64,000 bases of DNA from Dillenia suffruticosa (GCA_033439265.1 JAVTVX010000024.1:7416001-7480000), one strand, 5' to 3'; positions 23,901 to 36,533 are shown, counted from the first letter of the stretch. Numbers and translations are program-made. The notes: a model not told the origin generated them from the letters alone.

Positions 23901-25178
23901 ATAAGCCTTCAAACTAACGACGTTAGGGTGTTTTAACCGACCTAGTACCTCCATTTGTTGTTCAAACTCACGTTTACTTCCGATATGAATTTCCTTAAGC
24001 CGTTTAACAGCGACAACGTTACCGTCATCTAATACGGCTTTATAAGCCGTTCCGAAGCCCCCTTTCCCCAGCATCTCAGCCGAGGCTCGAAGTAAGTCTT
24101 CCAGCTCGAACCTCTTTGTGTTTTCGAAGAATATCATTCGACCTCTCTCGAATCCGCATTGTGCCGGATATGGACTCGCGGAGTAGACAATCTTTTCCCC
24201 TTCCAGTATCTGCGAGTTTTTCCCGTCCTTTTTCACGTAGTTTCTCCAGAAGTAGCAGTAGAGGAGCAGTGAGACTATCGCCAGCACTAAAACATCGCCA
24301 AGGATTATCACGATTATTGCTACTGGGCTTATTTTGGCGCTTCCATGGCGATTTTCTCGCGATTTTTTGATCGGCTGCGAGTTGAATGTTGGAATTGAAC
24401 TCGGGGAGGAAGCAACGGTGCTTGGGCTTCCTCCGGTTGGAACTACCGGCGTGGCCGTGGCCCCATCGGAGCCGGGTTGGGTCGGATCACTCACAGATTT
24501 GCTGCATTCTGAGAGCGGAGACCCACAGAGAACAGCGTTATTTAGAAAAGCGGATTCGGGAAAACCCGATAAGGACTTGGGTATCTGACCCGAGAGACGA
24601 TTTCCAGACACATTAAAATCTTGAAGATTGGGAAGATCCAAACCCGAAATAGAACCCGAGAAACCATTCTCTTCCAGACGAAGAGTGAGGACGTGGGTCA
24701 AACGGTTGACCATTGTCGGAATCTGACCGGACAAGTTGTTGAAAGACAGATCCAGACGGTAAAGCCGGTAAAGTGACGTCACGGACACCGGAAAGTTGCC
24801 GGAAAAGTCATTGTAAGAGAGGAAGAGAAGTTTGAGTGCTTTAAGGTTAGCGAGATCGGGTATGGGTCCGGAGAGTCGGTTTTGTTTGAGAGAGAGGACC
24901 CGAAGTTGAGTGAGAGAAGCTAAGGGTTCGAAAGAACCGCGAAGGTCGAGTCCTTCGAGTACAAGACGGGAAACACGGCTTTGAAGACAAGATACTCCTC
25001 TCCATGTACATGGGTCAGTGGTTTTATTCCAACCTGTGATTCTGTTTGTTGTATCGGAGTTTGTTTTGAATAACAATAGAGCGTCGAAATCTGGGTTTGA
25101 GGTTGCGTTTAGGAGGGAGAAGTGGAAGAGAAGAAAAGAGAGAGTGAAATGCAGAGAGAGAAAACTGCGCTTCGCCAT
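20980..25178 (-). CDS. LRR receptor-like kinase, LRR-III class (At1g68400-like)
   Basis: Two exons, 25178-23828 and 21644-20980, give 671 aa (splice after the first base of a Gly codon; donor gtacgt, acceptor tgaacag). In order: signal peptide (about 1-25); LRR N-terminal cap with '[10 protein letters not shown]' (about 56-64); about five leucine-rich repeats (70-205); Ser/Pro/Thr-rich linker; membrane segment about 284-310; kinase with glycine loop GKGGFG (371-376), Lys392 in 'VAVKRLK', '[10 protein letters not shown]' at 489-498 in place of HRD, and DFG at 509-511. The protein ends '[10 protein letters not shown]', matching the Arabidopsis tail as I recall it. A plasma-membrane receptor whose missing HRD Asp suggests weak or no phosphotransfer, as in much of this class. 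The ligand is unknown. Confidence 0.93.
21645..23827 (-). other. Intron of the LRR receptor kinase gene
   Basis: 2183 bp, GT-AG, inside the kinase domain after 'SLFWLLHG'. The ORF at 22796-23053 (plus) and others inside it show no recognisable similarity and I consider them chance ORFs. Confidence 0.8.
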
Positions 25179-27150
25179 TGGAAAGAGTGTGTGTGTGTGC
25201 GAGTAGGGTGTAGGTTGGAACTCTTAAGTGAGACGGTGGGAGAGGGAAAACGAAAAGAAACGGAGGGTAGGGGTAAGAGTGTAAATATGGCAAAATGGTA
25301 GGGGTGACTTGAGAAATGAGAAAGTGTTTCTTTCGGGTGGAATGAATGACTCGGATTGATCGAGTGAGCAGACGCAGCTGAAAAGCATGTCACGTACGTT
25401 CATGCACACCAGGAGTCAGTCTCGAAATGACGCAAATATCCTCCACTTTTTTTCTCAATTACGATAAATCATTGCTATAAAAGTGTCTTTTTCTAATAGT
25501 TCTGAACTAATAAAAAATTTAAAAGTTAAAATTCGTTTGATTAAGCAATAAGACAACTAATATACATATAATAAAAAGAAAAAGTATAAAAATGTCACTA
25601 AACTATAGGTGAAAATTTTAAAAATTCGTAAACTTAAAAAAAAAAAAAAAGTTCCCCTCAATTACGAAAATATACAAATTAATCCTTTCATTTAATTTTG
25701 TTTATTTTAATGATAATAAAATCTCATATAAGTTTTAAATCATTTTACCAAATTGCACATTTTTCAAATAGCTCAACCTTTTATGGGTAGAACATGAAAT
25801 TCTATAAAAGTTTTTGTGAAAGCAATACAGAAGATGTTGGTATAAAAGCTATGCTTTTATAGGTAAAAGAAATCAAAAATTTTAAATGAACCACAGATAA
25901 TTAATTGTGTGATTTTAGTATAATTTCAAGACTAATTAAGTACGGATTGGAACTGTACTTAATCCTCATATATATATTTAAATAAATTAATCAATATCAA
26001 ACTATTTAGAAAATTCAAATCCAAATTTTTATTAAATATAAAATTAGAATTCAAATTTTAAAATATATTTTTTAGAAGATACATGCTGATTTTTAAAAGC
26101 TGTTTTCTTAAATATAGCTTTTCCACCAATCAAGCATTTTGAAATTTGGAACTTTCATATATTAAGGTGACTATTAGTCTTTAAATTTGAATAATGAAAG
26201 TAGTAAAAATCAGAATATTTGAAGGAGAAAATCATGTCGGAAAATCAGAGCTCAGCCATCATCTTTTGTTCTGTGCAAGTTGATTCTTAAGCAAGGTTTG
26301 AGGCTTTAAATCTTTATGGATGTAACCAGCTTGGAAAGTACTTGAAGTGGGTTTTGTAGAGTATAATTCAGATATTATTTAGAGCCTTTTATGTAATTTA
26401 TTTGATTTACATATAGTGAAAAATCTAATCTAAAAGATTTATTTAGAATTAATTTTATCCCACAAACCGTTTCTAACAGATTTTAAGTTGTGTTTTCTTG
26501 CGTTTGTTACTTGATGACAAGTGGACGGAAATGATCGGTTTTGACGGAGATTGAATGATACACGCAAACAATGTGAGTTGACTATTGATTTTTTCCCCCA
26601 AAATTATCCCTATTCAAATCTAACAAAAATCAGAGTTGACCACGAACGTAAACTCTCTCCCCCGCAAAACTTTCACAGCCGCTGCACTCCACCGTTAGAT
26701 CACCACTGCCGCCATCACAGCCACAGCGCCCACCGATAAGAGTTGCTTTGCCGGCCATAGACCGGCTGTCTACCAGAATCGACGGTCGCAGTACACGAAT
26801 AGAGGTGGATTCAGCATCATCGGATCTGCGGTCATGTCATTTCCCTGCATCTGCGACGTATTGAAACTCCTTTGTCGTCGGATTGTTGCTGCATCGAAGT
26901 CCCCTTCACTTCGTGGAAGCTGATTGGTCGACAAATCGAGTAAAACGAAGCAGGGGTCGCCGAATCGAAGGACGAATCATCATCGAATCGCCACTGATTC
27001 TTTGATTTCTTTCTTTGATTCTTGAATGTTGTCTTTGCTTTTTACTGACATTGCTTTCTAGATTGACGAAATAATTTTTCTTTAATGTTTCCCGATCTTC
27101 ATTTTCAAAGAAGAGAGAGAATAAGAGAAATATAATAGTGAGATTTTTAT
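25179..27150. other. Upstream region of the LRR kinase and spacer
   Basis: The first 200 bp upstream of 25178 are pyrimidine-rich on the minus strand with short CA repeats, probably the 5' leader. The rest is AT-rich with no gene seen, except a GC-richer block at about 26640-27000 that looks leader-like or exon-like without a recognisable protein. Confidence 0.55.
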
Positions 27151-27590
27151 GTCCAGTATGATTTTGAAGGAAGGAAAGATTTAGTCAAGACTGTTGCAGA
27201 TGCGGGTCTGTATATTCATCTCAGAAGCGGACCTTGTGTTTGTGCAGAGTGTAATTTTGGAAATTTTGGGTATTTTTCTTTAATGTTTCCAACTATTTCT
27301 TTTTTGTTTCTAGTGAAAAATTTTTTAGTTATTTCTAAATTATTAAAAACTGAGAATGGCTGGGGTGCAGACACAGATGTAGAGATTCACAACCAAGATT
27401 GTGGATTTGGTGAAGCAGAACAACCTTTATGCATCTTAAGGTGGACCCATCATTTTGTCTCAGGTTTTTCCAGACTAGTCTTCTTTTTTATTTTTTATTT
27501 TTTTCCTTTTGGTTCTGTGAATGATTATTGCATTTCATGGTTCTTTTTTTTCTTTTTGGGTAGATTGAAAATGGCTCTACAGTGATTTTC
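27151..27590 (+). pseudogene. GH35 beta-galactosidase fragment
   Basis: 27151-27270 reads 'YDFEGRKDLVKTVADAGLY' then 'IHLRSGPCVCAECNFG', matching the conserved plant GH35 stretch before the usual GPYVCAEWN motif. 27369-27463 reads 'RFTTKIVDLVKQNNLYAS', stop, 'GGPIILSQ', ending at a GT donor. After a short intron and tag acceptor, 27564 onward reads 'IENGSTV', where GH35 enzymes have IENEYGN, whose NE contains the acid/base Glu. Stops flank the second block, the W of AEWN is C and the catalytic Glu is lost, so this cannot encode an enzyme. The surviving intron says it came from genomic DNA, not a processed mRNA. No other part of the gene is present. Confidence 0.8.
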
Positions 27591-30349
27591 ACGAAGCCAT
27601 TCATGAGAAAGAGAGAGAGAGAAATTCGTGAGAGAGCTGAAGCTGGCCGGGGAGCAAACTAGATGATAATTGATGGAATTAGAGAGAGAAATTCATGAGA
27701 GAGATGAATCAGAGAGTGAGTGAGAGTGGTTTTTTTTTTTTTTTTTTTTTTTTAAATGAATGAAAAAGATGAATGCGGAAGAAGGAGAGATAGAGTGTGA
27801 GGGGTATAATAGACATTGTATATGTTTTCGTTACTTTTTCAGAATTCCGTCCATTTGTTACATTCTTTTAAAGTACAGGAAGATAAAAAGGATATTTTTT
27901 TACCGTAAGAGGGTATATGATTTTCGATCAAATCACGGAGGAAAAAAAATATAATTTACCCTTAGTTATATAAAACATATACAAAATTTTTACTTTCATA
28001 ATGTTGCTTGAATGTATTTAATTAAGTTTCATAAATTTAATCTGACTAGTTACGTACATATCGATCAAAACAATGGTACTCACACACATGCAAATTATTG
28101 AAATAAATTTTAGAAAATTAGGAGAAAAATTATTAACAGATCAATTTGCGGGAAAAAAAATGGAAAAAGAGAATTTTTGAGTGCTTACAATAGGTTTCTC
28201 AGATATTGCTTTTAGATTTTTTGAGAAGCCAATGACTATTTATTTTTTATTTTATTCTTATGATTTTTATAACAAAAATAACATTTAACATTGAAAGGAG
28301 TTCTGAAAAACAAAACACTAACATGTTAAATTATCATAAAATCCATATTCTTTTTATTTAAAGTTTACGCATGCAGGTTTATGAAAAAAAAAAATAGTAC
28401 TATAAAAGCTGTTACTTTGCAATTTAAAATTAACACAAGGGAAAAGGAATTGAATATTAATCTAATTCCCCCCCCCCCCCACTAACTTTATTTTAAAATC
28501 ATTCGGCCGTAGAAATGCTTTGTAACTTCTATACAATGATGTTTTATTAGACATATTAAAGGTCTATACAATGATGTTTTATTTGAAATATTAAAGGGCC
28601 ATTTGATTCGATTCTAGAAATCGAAATTAAAATCAAAAACTCTTAAATCGGAATGGACAAATTAATTTCAATTCATTTGTTTGGTTTAATACACAGAATG
28701 AACATCATTACCATATCTGGTGTTTGGTTGGCCAATTCTCTCGGAACAAGAATTTATAGTTTTTTAATTTTATCCCTATTCCAATGTACAATAAAAAAAT
28801 TAACTTAAAATAAACTGTTTAAAATATTATAAGAAATTAATTTAACTTGAGAAAAATAATTTTTTAAACAAGATCTTCAATTTTGAGTTTGGAAGATTGT
28901 AATAAAAAATTTAAAAAAATGACATATTAATTTTGATCTACAATTTTTTTCAATTTTATCCTTTTTCAAAGATTAAAAAAAAAAAAGAAAATACTCTAAC
29001 TTAATAATGAAAATTTTACTTGTTTAGATTTTCCTACATATTATATTTTTATTTTGTTTAATTTTTTCTATAGAGAGAAAGTATAATGTGAAAAGACAAA
29101 GGAATTGTGGAGAGCGAAGATTTGAGAGTAATGGGTAGTGTTGAGAAATAAAATGTTTATTTGAAAATCATATGTGAGTTTTGAATGAAACCAACCCCAT
29201 TTACATGGGTTTTATGGGTTTCAGGGATTCTAATATTTTTAAAATTGAGTCCAAAATTTTCATTCTCATAGTGTTAACCCAAATATCAGTTTTGGATTTT
29301 ATTCTCATTTCCCATTCTCATGTCCTCTTACCAAAAGCTTTCTAAAAACCTTTACATGGGCATCAATTTAGTAATCCTATAAAAATAATAAAATTATTAT
29401 TATACTAAAATTTCTGATAAAAACATATAATTTTTCAAATAAAATTTAATTTTTTGTAAAAATATTTAAACTATTACAATATTAACAATTTGTTCAAGTA
29501 ATATTAAATACATCAAATAATTTATAAATTAAATTGATCAAATTTAATATAAAAGCATGTAAACATGTTTTCAGCAAATTTAATTAACTATTTATTTGAA
29601 TTAATTTACTGTTCTAATAACTTAATTAAAATACATTTTATAAATAATTATATAAAATTAGATCTATTTAATATCATTATTTATATTTAATTCGGCAACC
29701 CAACGTGGCCAACTAGCTGAGGCCATGCAAAAACCCCATGGATGGAAATTTATTGAACGGCAATTCTGGAAATCCTGGAAAATGTCTCACCAGGTCAAGA
29801 CACGTGGCAAGTCCGGTACCTCGTTGGGCGATCATTAATTGCCCCATTTAGAAGATGTCATACCAAAGGTCTAATTCGTTTTTTCTAGAATAACCCATTC
29901 CGTACCCACCTCGTGTCTAACCATCATCTGACGCGGGTGCCCCGACAACGTTAATTAGCTCACAATACCCACATTAATCTGAACCGCCACTCAGTTGGGT
30001 CGTAAAAATTTGAAAGTTGGAGGGGGGGAGAAGGGTAATTTGGTAAATGTGACATAAAAGGTTCGCAAAAACCTTTGCTGAAGCAGTAGGGCACGAATAA
30101 AGATTAAAGCGTCGTTTTAAGTTTTCTCGTAATTCACAGTCTCAATAATAGCTCTTTGCTTTTTCTTTCTCTTTTGCTTTTTGTTTCCTTCCATCGTTTG
30201 GATAAAAAACTGCTTTTCTCTCTCTCTCACTCTCACTCTCACTCTCTCTATCTTCTTTGCTGCTCGAGAAATTCTATTGTGTTAAGCAGTACAATCATGA
30301 CGTTACACTTCTTTGCCTTGGCCAATTAGAATTGTGTGCTGGTCCAACA
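27591..30349. other. AT-rich spacer
   Basis: About 2.8 kb without a recognised gene. It holds a T run at about 27730-27752, a segment at about 27840-27960 resembling one end of a common plant MITE-like repeat, a C run at 28468-28480, and poly-A/T tracts. From about 30120 to 30300 it is pyrimidine-rich with CT repeats, resembling a promoter or 5' leader. Confidence 0.55.
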
Positions 30350-31935
30350 TAGTCTCGACCTAAGAGACATGTACGAAATTATATAAAAAAAAAATTTAAA
30401 TGACCAAAGAAGAAAAAATTTCTGAATCTGATCCACATTTGTAATGAATTGAATCTGTGACAGATTATGACACGGGTTGAATCCGTTTCGTAGCAATGTA
30501 GTGGCCAATTAGGCTGTACCGCATATTCAAGACGCGGCACAGTATGTCGCATTTCAAAAACGCGACAAGCACAGTCACGCCTTGAACACGCGGCCCCACG
30601 TGTCGCAGGCACGCGATACCACATGCCGCGGGCCTTGTCGTAGGTTGGGTCCGTTGGGGCCGAGAGTCTTTCAAAATCCGATTTTACTTTTACCCAAAAA
30701 TGCACTTATATGATATTCATAATGTATTTTTCAATTCCATATCCGATATAATATTGTTTTTTTCATACAATAAGGTTGGATGAAAATGAATTGTTGATAA
30801 TGTATTGTTCAAAATAGATAGGGATGGTAGGGTGGGGTCCACTGTGTCGCGAGTTTGGCCCATTGGACCCGCAAGTTCGATTCATAGCATGTTTGGAAAC
30901 CGAATGTTATAATAGGCGAACACAGATATGGATGATACGTAGGGGTCCACTAAGTCACAGGTTTGGTTCGTTGGGCTCGAGCGTCTTTCGAAATCCAATT
31001 TTTCTTTTGCCTAACACATATATCGATGATATGGTGGGCCCTCCAAGTAGTGTTTCGAGCCGTTGGCCTGTGGGCTGGGCCCGCACGGGCCTTGCTGTAA
31101 CAGGTTGTGCCGTATCTTCAAGATGCGACAAATGGCGTAACATGTTGAAGACGCGTGAAGCCTTGTCGCGTCTTCAACCTGTGGCAAGACCCGCATGGGC
31201 CCAGCCCGCGGGCCAACGGCCCGAAACACATGACTTGAAGGGCCCACCATACCATCGATATATGTGTTATGCAAAAGCAAAATCGGAGTTCGAAAGACTC
31301 TTGAGCCTAACAGACCCAACCCGTAACTTAGTGGACCCTTAGGTATCATCTATATCTGTCTTCGGCTATTCTAACATCCGGCTTTCAAGCATGCTGCGAA
31401 TCAAACCTGCTAGCTTAACGGGCCGAACCCATGATACAGTGGGCCCCACCTTACCATTTCTATCTGTGTTGGATAATATATTCTCAACAATTCATTCTCG
31501 TCCGACCTTACTGTATGAAAAAAAACAAAATTACATCCGACATGGAATTGAAAAATACATTCTGAATATCATATAAGTACATTTTTGGGCAAAAGCAAAA
31601 TTGGATTTTGAAAGATTCTCAGACCCAACGGATCCAACCAGTGACAAGGCCCGCGGCATGTGGTCTCGCGCCTTCAGCGCGTGGCACGTGGCGCCACATG
31701 TTCAAGGTACGGCAGTGCTTGTCGCGTCTCTAAGACGCGGCATAGTGTGCCGCATCTTCAAGACGCAACATAGCTTGGTTGGCCGTCATGTGGCTATGAC
31801 GTGGGTTGAACCCGCGTCATAGCCTGTCGCGGATCCAACCCATGACAAACGTGGGTCAAATTCGAAAATTTTTCTCTCTTTGGATCATTTTAATTTTTTT
31901 TTAGAGGTTAATTTCATACATGTCTCTCATCCTAG
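30350..31935. repeat. Large imperfect palindrome (fold-back element)
   Basis: The two halves are inverted copies about 790 bp each, centred near 31142. Outer ends: agagacatgtacgaaatta (about 30362) pairs with the complement of taatttcatacatgtctct (about 31909). Inner: acacatatatcgatgatatg (31015) pairs with catcgatatatgtgtt (about 31253). Arms look roughly 85% alike. They are richer in GC than the surroundings and contain many short 'cgtcttcaagacgcg'-like units that are themselves palindromic. No transposase or conserved protein is seen; ORFs at 30379-30705, 30824-31342 and 31011-31349 are by-products of the repeat. A fold-back or long-TIR non-autonomous DNA transposon is the likeliest class; I could not fix a target duplication. 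Confidence 0.85.
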
Positions 31936-32030
31936 AGTTAATTAGCAAGTGTTAGTATTTCCGTGGGACATAACATTTAATCATACAGCAATTAAGCACC
32001 TTTTCTATTCTCAAATTTTCTGTTTAGACA

Positions 32031-32723
32031 TGGTAGAACATGGTGCAAACACATATTATCACTACACATGACACCCTACCGACTAATAACCTAACAAACA
32101 AAATGTATGGTCATTATAGAATTTATTTTCTAGAGGGATAGGCACGGCCTATCCTCCGGTACTTGACGGTTGGATCCTTTTTGGTAATCAGCTGGTCAGT
32201 TCCTACACTTTTGCAGTGCTCGATATTACTATTTGACTAAAAGCAATATTTACTTTTCCTTGAATCGCGGAAACAATTTTCCGTAATCGGAAAGAAAACT
32301 TTTGACTACTACCAATAAGAAAGGAAATATTTTGGTGATCCGAACTTTTCTGAATAATAGAATTTTAAATCTTTGGGACTCTTTCATTATGATCCCTGTA
32401 ATCTTGGGATGTTTCCACAAGAAAATTAAGATTATAATACCCCGAATGCATACGAAACTGACATGAAGGCTATATATACATCGTAAAGCCAACAGATTAG
32501 GTACGCTCTTTCAACTCACACATAACACATAAAAGCATAATGAAACTTTCTTTTAGTTTATTTCTCTTATCAAAAACCGTTTTTTGACTTAACTATCGGA
32601 GTATCCCCTACCGATTCACCCTCCGGCGGCTTTTTGCAGATCTTATTGATCAAGATCGTCCGATGGCCAGTCATCTCGTTCGAGTCAGTAGAGTCATCAT
32701 CTGTGGAGTAAAATCAACCTCCA
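32031..32723 (+). repeat. 5' LTR of the Tat-type element
   Basis: Starts tggtagaacatgg and ends cctcca. It aligns through its length with 45252-45953 but with many substitutions. It contains ctatatatacatcgtaaagc (about 32470), a TATA-like site placed as expected for the LTR promoter. Confidence 0.85.
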
Positions 32724-32728
32724 ACGGA

Positions 32729-32746
32729 TTAGCGCTGTCCATGGGA
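32729..32746 (+). other. Degenerate primer-binding site, Athila/Tat type
   Basis: ttagcgctgtccatggga sits 5 nt after the LTR. It is a few changes away from the ttggcgccgtctgtggga-type PBS I recall from plant gypsy elements (tRNA-Asp-like start TGGCGCC). Confidence 0.6.
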
Positions 32747-33161
32747 ACAGACTAGGAAGAAGCTTATTCCATGCTTTGTTTCGCCGAAGACCATGCTCCC
32801 AAGAGAAGGATTAGAACCACTTTCAGAGCCATGTCTACAATGGAAAGGCACACCGTTATCTCAACAAATACTGTTCAACTTGTAGTTCCAAACAACTCTA
32901 TAGAGGTTCCTACCACAGTTGACTTTCCCGAGACCCGACTGCCAGTTGTCCACTAGAACAATCAATTTTGCCCCTCGCACTAGCTTCTCCAGAAAGGGCC
33001 ATGCGATCCCAAATGGAGAGACTCGAGTCCAAATTACAGGGTATAAGCAAATAGTTGGAAGAGTTTAGTCACGCCCTCAGACCATAAGTCAATCTTTCTC
33101 ACGCGGGTCAAGTCACATGCGTCAATGAAGGCTTGAGCCTAGAGAGCACCGAGAGCCATCG

Positions 33162-34920
33162 ATGACTTCCCGACACAACCCTGATGATATGAGGAAACAA
33201 AAAGAACTTGTGGCATATGAACTCAGACGTGCTAACACGAGAAGAGATGAACTCACTCAACATGTTATCAGTCTCTCACCATTTGACTCCAAGGTTTTCA
33301 CTGAGCCGATGCCTCATGACGTGCTTCTCTCTCCTATGGAGAGGTATGACCGTACTACTGATTCCCGGGACCATGTAACTTACTTCGAGACTATAATGAT
33401 CTCAAGAGACATGTCAGATGCAGCCATGTGCAAACACTTTTCGATGACCTTGAAGGGCAATTCACTGACATGGTTCAATTTGCTTTCTTTGTTCAGTATC
33501 AAGAGTTTTTTTCAACTTTGGCAGTAGTTTGAGATGTACTTCGTGATTAATAGAAGGGCCAATAGGAAGTTTACATCCCTCCTCTCATTGTGACAGAGGG
33601 ATGACGAGCTACTGTGAGACTTTCTCAATAAAATCAAAACTGAAATGATGAAAGTCTACAGCCTAAACCATTCTATTACATTAGTAGTGTTACTCACTGG
33701 GTTGCGATTGTCAGGAATGAAAATGTCTATCATGAAGAATCCCCCATCTACTATCTGGGAGTTTTATACTCGTGCGGAAAAATAATATATCGCCATAGAG
33801 GACGCTGAAGTGTTCGACAAATGACGAAATCGACCAACTCAAAGCAATAGCAGCCAATCACCTTGACAGTCCACACCTAAGAGGGACCGATAAGGATCTC
33901 CTCAACAACAAAGGTTAACGAGTTACACTCCTTTGAATGAGACACCAAGTCAAATTTTGTTTCAGATCCAGAATAAGCCCTACGTCAAGTAGTCCCCTCG
34001 CTCCACAGAAGACGATTCAAAAATGGACAAAACGTGATATTGCTACTTCTACTGGGACTACGATCATTTGATGGACGAATGTAGAAAACTGAAAGATGAA
34101 CTTGAGTTCCTCGTTAGAAGCGATCGACTTCAAAGGTTCATAAATGCAAAAAGAGAGGGTCTCTCTCCTCATGGCTCACATACTTTGAGACAAGAGAGTG
34201 AACAAGGCGAGTAGTAAGTTCCAAGAGATACCCGCAATCGATCAGATGGAGTAATTCTCCAACTATAGAGTGAGTACGATCCCTTGGACCCTTATCTTTT
34301 AACTCCCATCTTAATTGCACTGCACGGCCAAAGGTATACACAATGGAATGAGACTGGTTGAATAGTGCCCCAATTTTTCACAAGGCTGAGCCATCCGGCC
34401 CCACGTCTAAAGAAGTTCTTGCCACACGTATCGAGAAGCAGCTTAAGAATAAAGACCAATGATCAGTTTTGGCGACGATGATCTGATAGGAGTTGATTCG
34501 GACCGACATGATTCTTTTGTTATCACCGCAAAGATCAGACAATATAAGTAAAGAGGATCTTCGTAGATCAGAGAGTTAGTTGTAAACTCCTTTATATGAA
34601 TGCTTTTTAGTAGATGGACTTCACTCAAACGTACCTACAACCTCACGTCGGATCAATCAAATGACTCTCGGGTGAATGGATATACCCTGAAAACACCATT
34701 TCACTTCTCATCACCCTCGGGACTTCGCCTGATCATGCAATAGCTACAACAATATTCAATGTGGTCAAACTGTCGTCACTATATAATTTCATTCTGGGTT
34801 GGTCTGGTCTTAATGCCTTGGAGACACTACAAAACACGAAGCAAATGAAAGTCAAGTTTAGAATCTCGACTGGCATTGGAATGCTATCTTGTGAAATCAC
34901 CGACACACACTCCTAAGTAA
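33162..34920 (+). pseudogene. Tat-type gag and aspartic protease remnant
   Basis: 33162-33527 gives a clear retrotransposon gag: 'SPMERYDRTTDSRDHVTYFE' and 'MCKHFSMTLKGNSLTWF'. The similarity continues across a stop to about 33825 ('FEMYFVINRRANRKFTSLLS', 'LLTGLRLSGMKMSIMK'). At about 34040-34190 'LMDECRKLKDELEFLVRSDR' matches the C-terminal gag region. At about 34690-34900 'LITLGTSPDHAIATTIFNVV' and 'YNFILGWSGLNALETLQ' match the end of the retroviral-type protease. Several stops break it. Upstream, 32760-33161, is probably the gag N-terminus and leader. Confidence 0.85.
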
Positions 34921-35095
34921 TTTTGAACCTTTCTCTATTATGCTTATTTTGTAGAATTACTCGTTGAATGACTTATGTTATCTGGTCTTACTACTTGTTC
35001 TATTGATTGTACTATGATTACCTCACTCGTAATGATATCTTCATTAATCTCTTGCAATGAACTGATCGCACCGTACATATGTCATTGAGCAAACT

Positions 35096-35177
35096 CCCTT
35101 GAATTAATGTGCCGTCAATTATGGATGTATCTCCCAGACAGGTAGGCATGACCTATACTCTCTCGAACGAACATGCC
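35096..35177 (+). repeat. 64-bp minisatellite, left part
   Basis: One unit of the array that continues at 42448. The phase of the repeat runs across the Athila-like insertion once one copy of the duplicated atgcc is discounted. Confidence 0.85.
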
Positions 35178-35178
35178 T

Positions 35179-36533
35179 TGTCGGGTTTATCAAAACCCTT
35201 AAATTAATACTGATTCCCCCAATGTAAACAAATTTGTAGTAATAGTAGTACCAGATCGATTCCCACGGAAACTACATGAACTCAATTTTTTAGTGATTGT
35301 CAAAATAAAAACGGAGAATTTATAAAATAAATTTCTAAATCAAAAATAAAAAAAAACCTAAAATTAAAAGATAAATCAATTTCGTAAAAATACTAAAAAT
35401 TAGAGAAGAAATTCAGTATACTAAACTCTGATATAAGAGTTCACACATTCTATTATTTTACTGATCATGTGTTAAAAATATTATTCTTACAATTCAAACA
35501 TCTAATCTTAAATTTATTAGAATAGCCGTAACAAATTTTATATTTTCTTAAGTTAATTGACCAAACCTAGCATTCAGTCAAAATATATCATTAATCGACT
35601 GGATATGATAACATTCCATATCAATATAATGATAGCATTAAGTTTTGTGAAAATAGTTAAACCAAAATATAAATAACATGGATAGTCGTACAATTATTTA
35701 ATTTTATTCTATCGATTTCGTAAGTTAAACAGAAATATTGGTAAAAGACCCATAAACATAAATAATCTAGTTACTACTTGTACGATTCATTTATGATAAT
35801 TACGGATCACTGAAATCCTGAATAGCAATAGAAAAATTAATATTTAATTAAATTGTCAAATTAACCAATACCAATTTTTTATGTAAATAAACCAAAAATC
35901 AACAAATACTTGAATTAAAAAGGTAAGAAATTAAATGAAATACATAATCTCACAGTGAAAACAATAAAATAAAATTCCCATTAAATCAGAAGAAATAAAC
36001 TAACTACTTATGGTGGAAACAAAAGAAAGAAAAAATATACTTGAAAAACTAAAACCTAGAAAAGAAAAAAAAAATTGTGTGATGTTGCAAATGTATGCTT
36101 CTACACACATGTCCGGCCGCCACCCCGAAGAGAGTATACATATATATTGCCCGTAGACTTCTCTAGGTGAAGTAGAAGTCTTCTCTTGTTGTGACCTAGA
36201 TCTAGATCTAAATTTAAAAAAATTCTCCTCTCAAATAATCCTTCCCTTAAAATAAGGAAACAATTAATCTCTTAAAAACAATTTACTTGAACTAAAAAAA
36301 AAAATCTACTACAAATAAATTTTCCACTCTAGACGTTTCTTCCTTCATTTATAGGCTCAAATGCTATTTTGAACCATTCGCTCCAAAAATTGCCTCTTTA
36401 AGTCTACTTTGATCCACTCTCTAATTTTGATTTTCTAAAAATAAAAGGTCATAAAACCATCCATTAAAGCATATAATCAATACAAAATCATACCATAATA
36501 TTAACAATAAAATTAACATTTTGCATATTATAA
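35179..36533 (-). repeat. 3' LTR of the Athila-like element
   Basis: Aligns end to end with 41094-42447, with roughly one substitution per ten bases or fewer and small indels. This implies an insertion much older than the gypsy element at 304-9486. Confidence 0.88.

Noticed and set aside
24116..24616. Plus-strand ORFs over the LRR kinase ectodomain
   Set aside because: Antisense shadows of a clearly conserved coding exon.
25024..25409. Overlapping minus ORFs just upstream of the LRR kinase
   Set aside because: Pyrimidine-rich leader sequence read in several frames; no conserved peptide.
30379..31349. ORFs of up to 172 codons in the palindrome
   Set aside because: They are mirror images of each other through the inverted arms and encode no recognisable motif.
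30350..31935. Possible CRISPR-like or regularly spaced repeat array
   Set aside because: The repeated words are irregularly spaced and belong to inverted arms; this is a eukaryotic genome.
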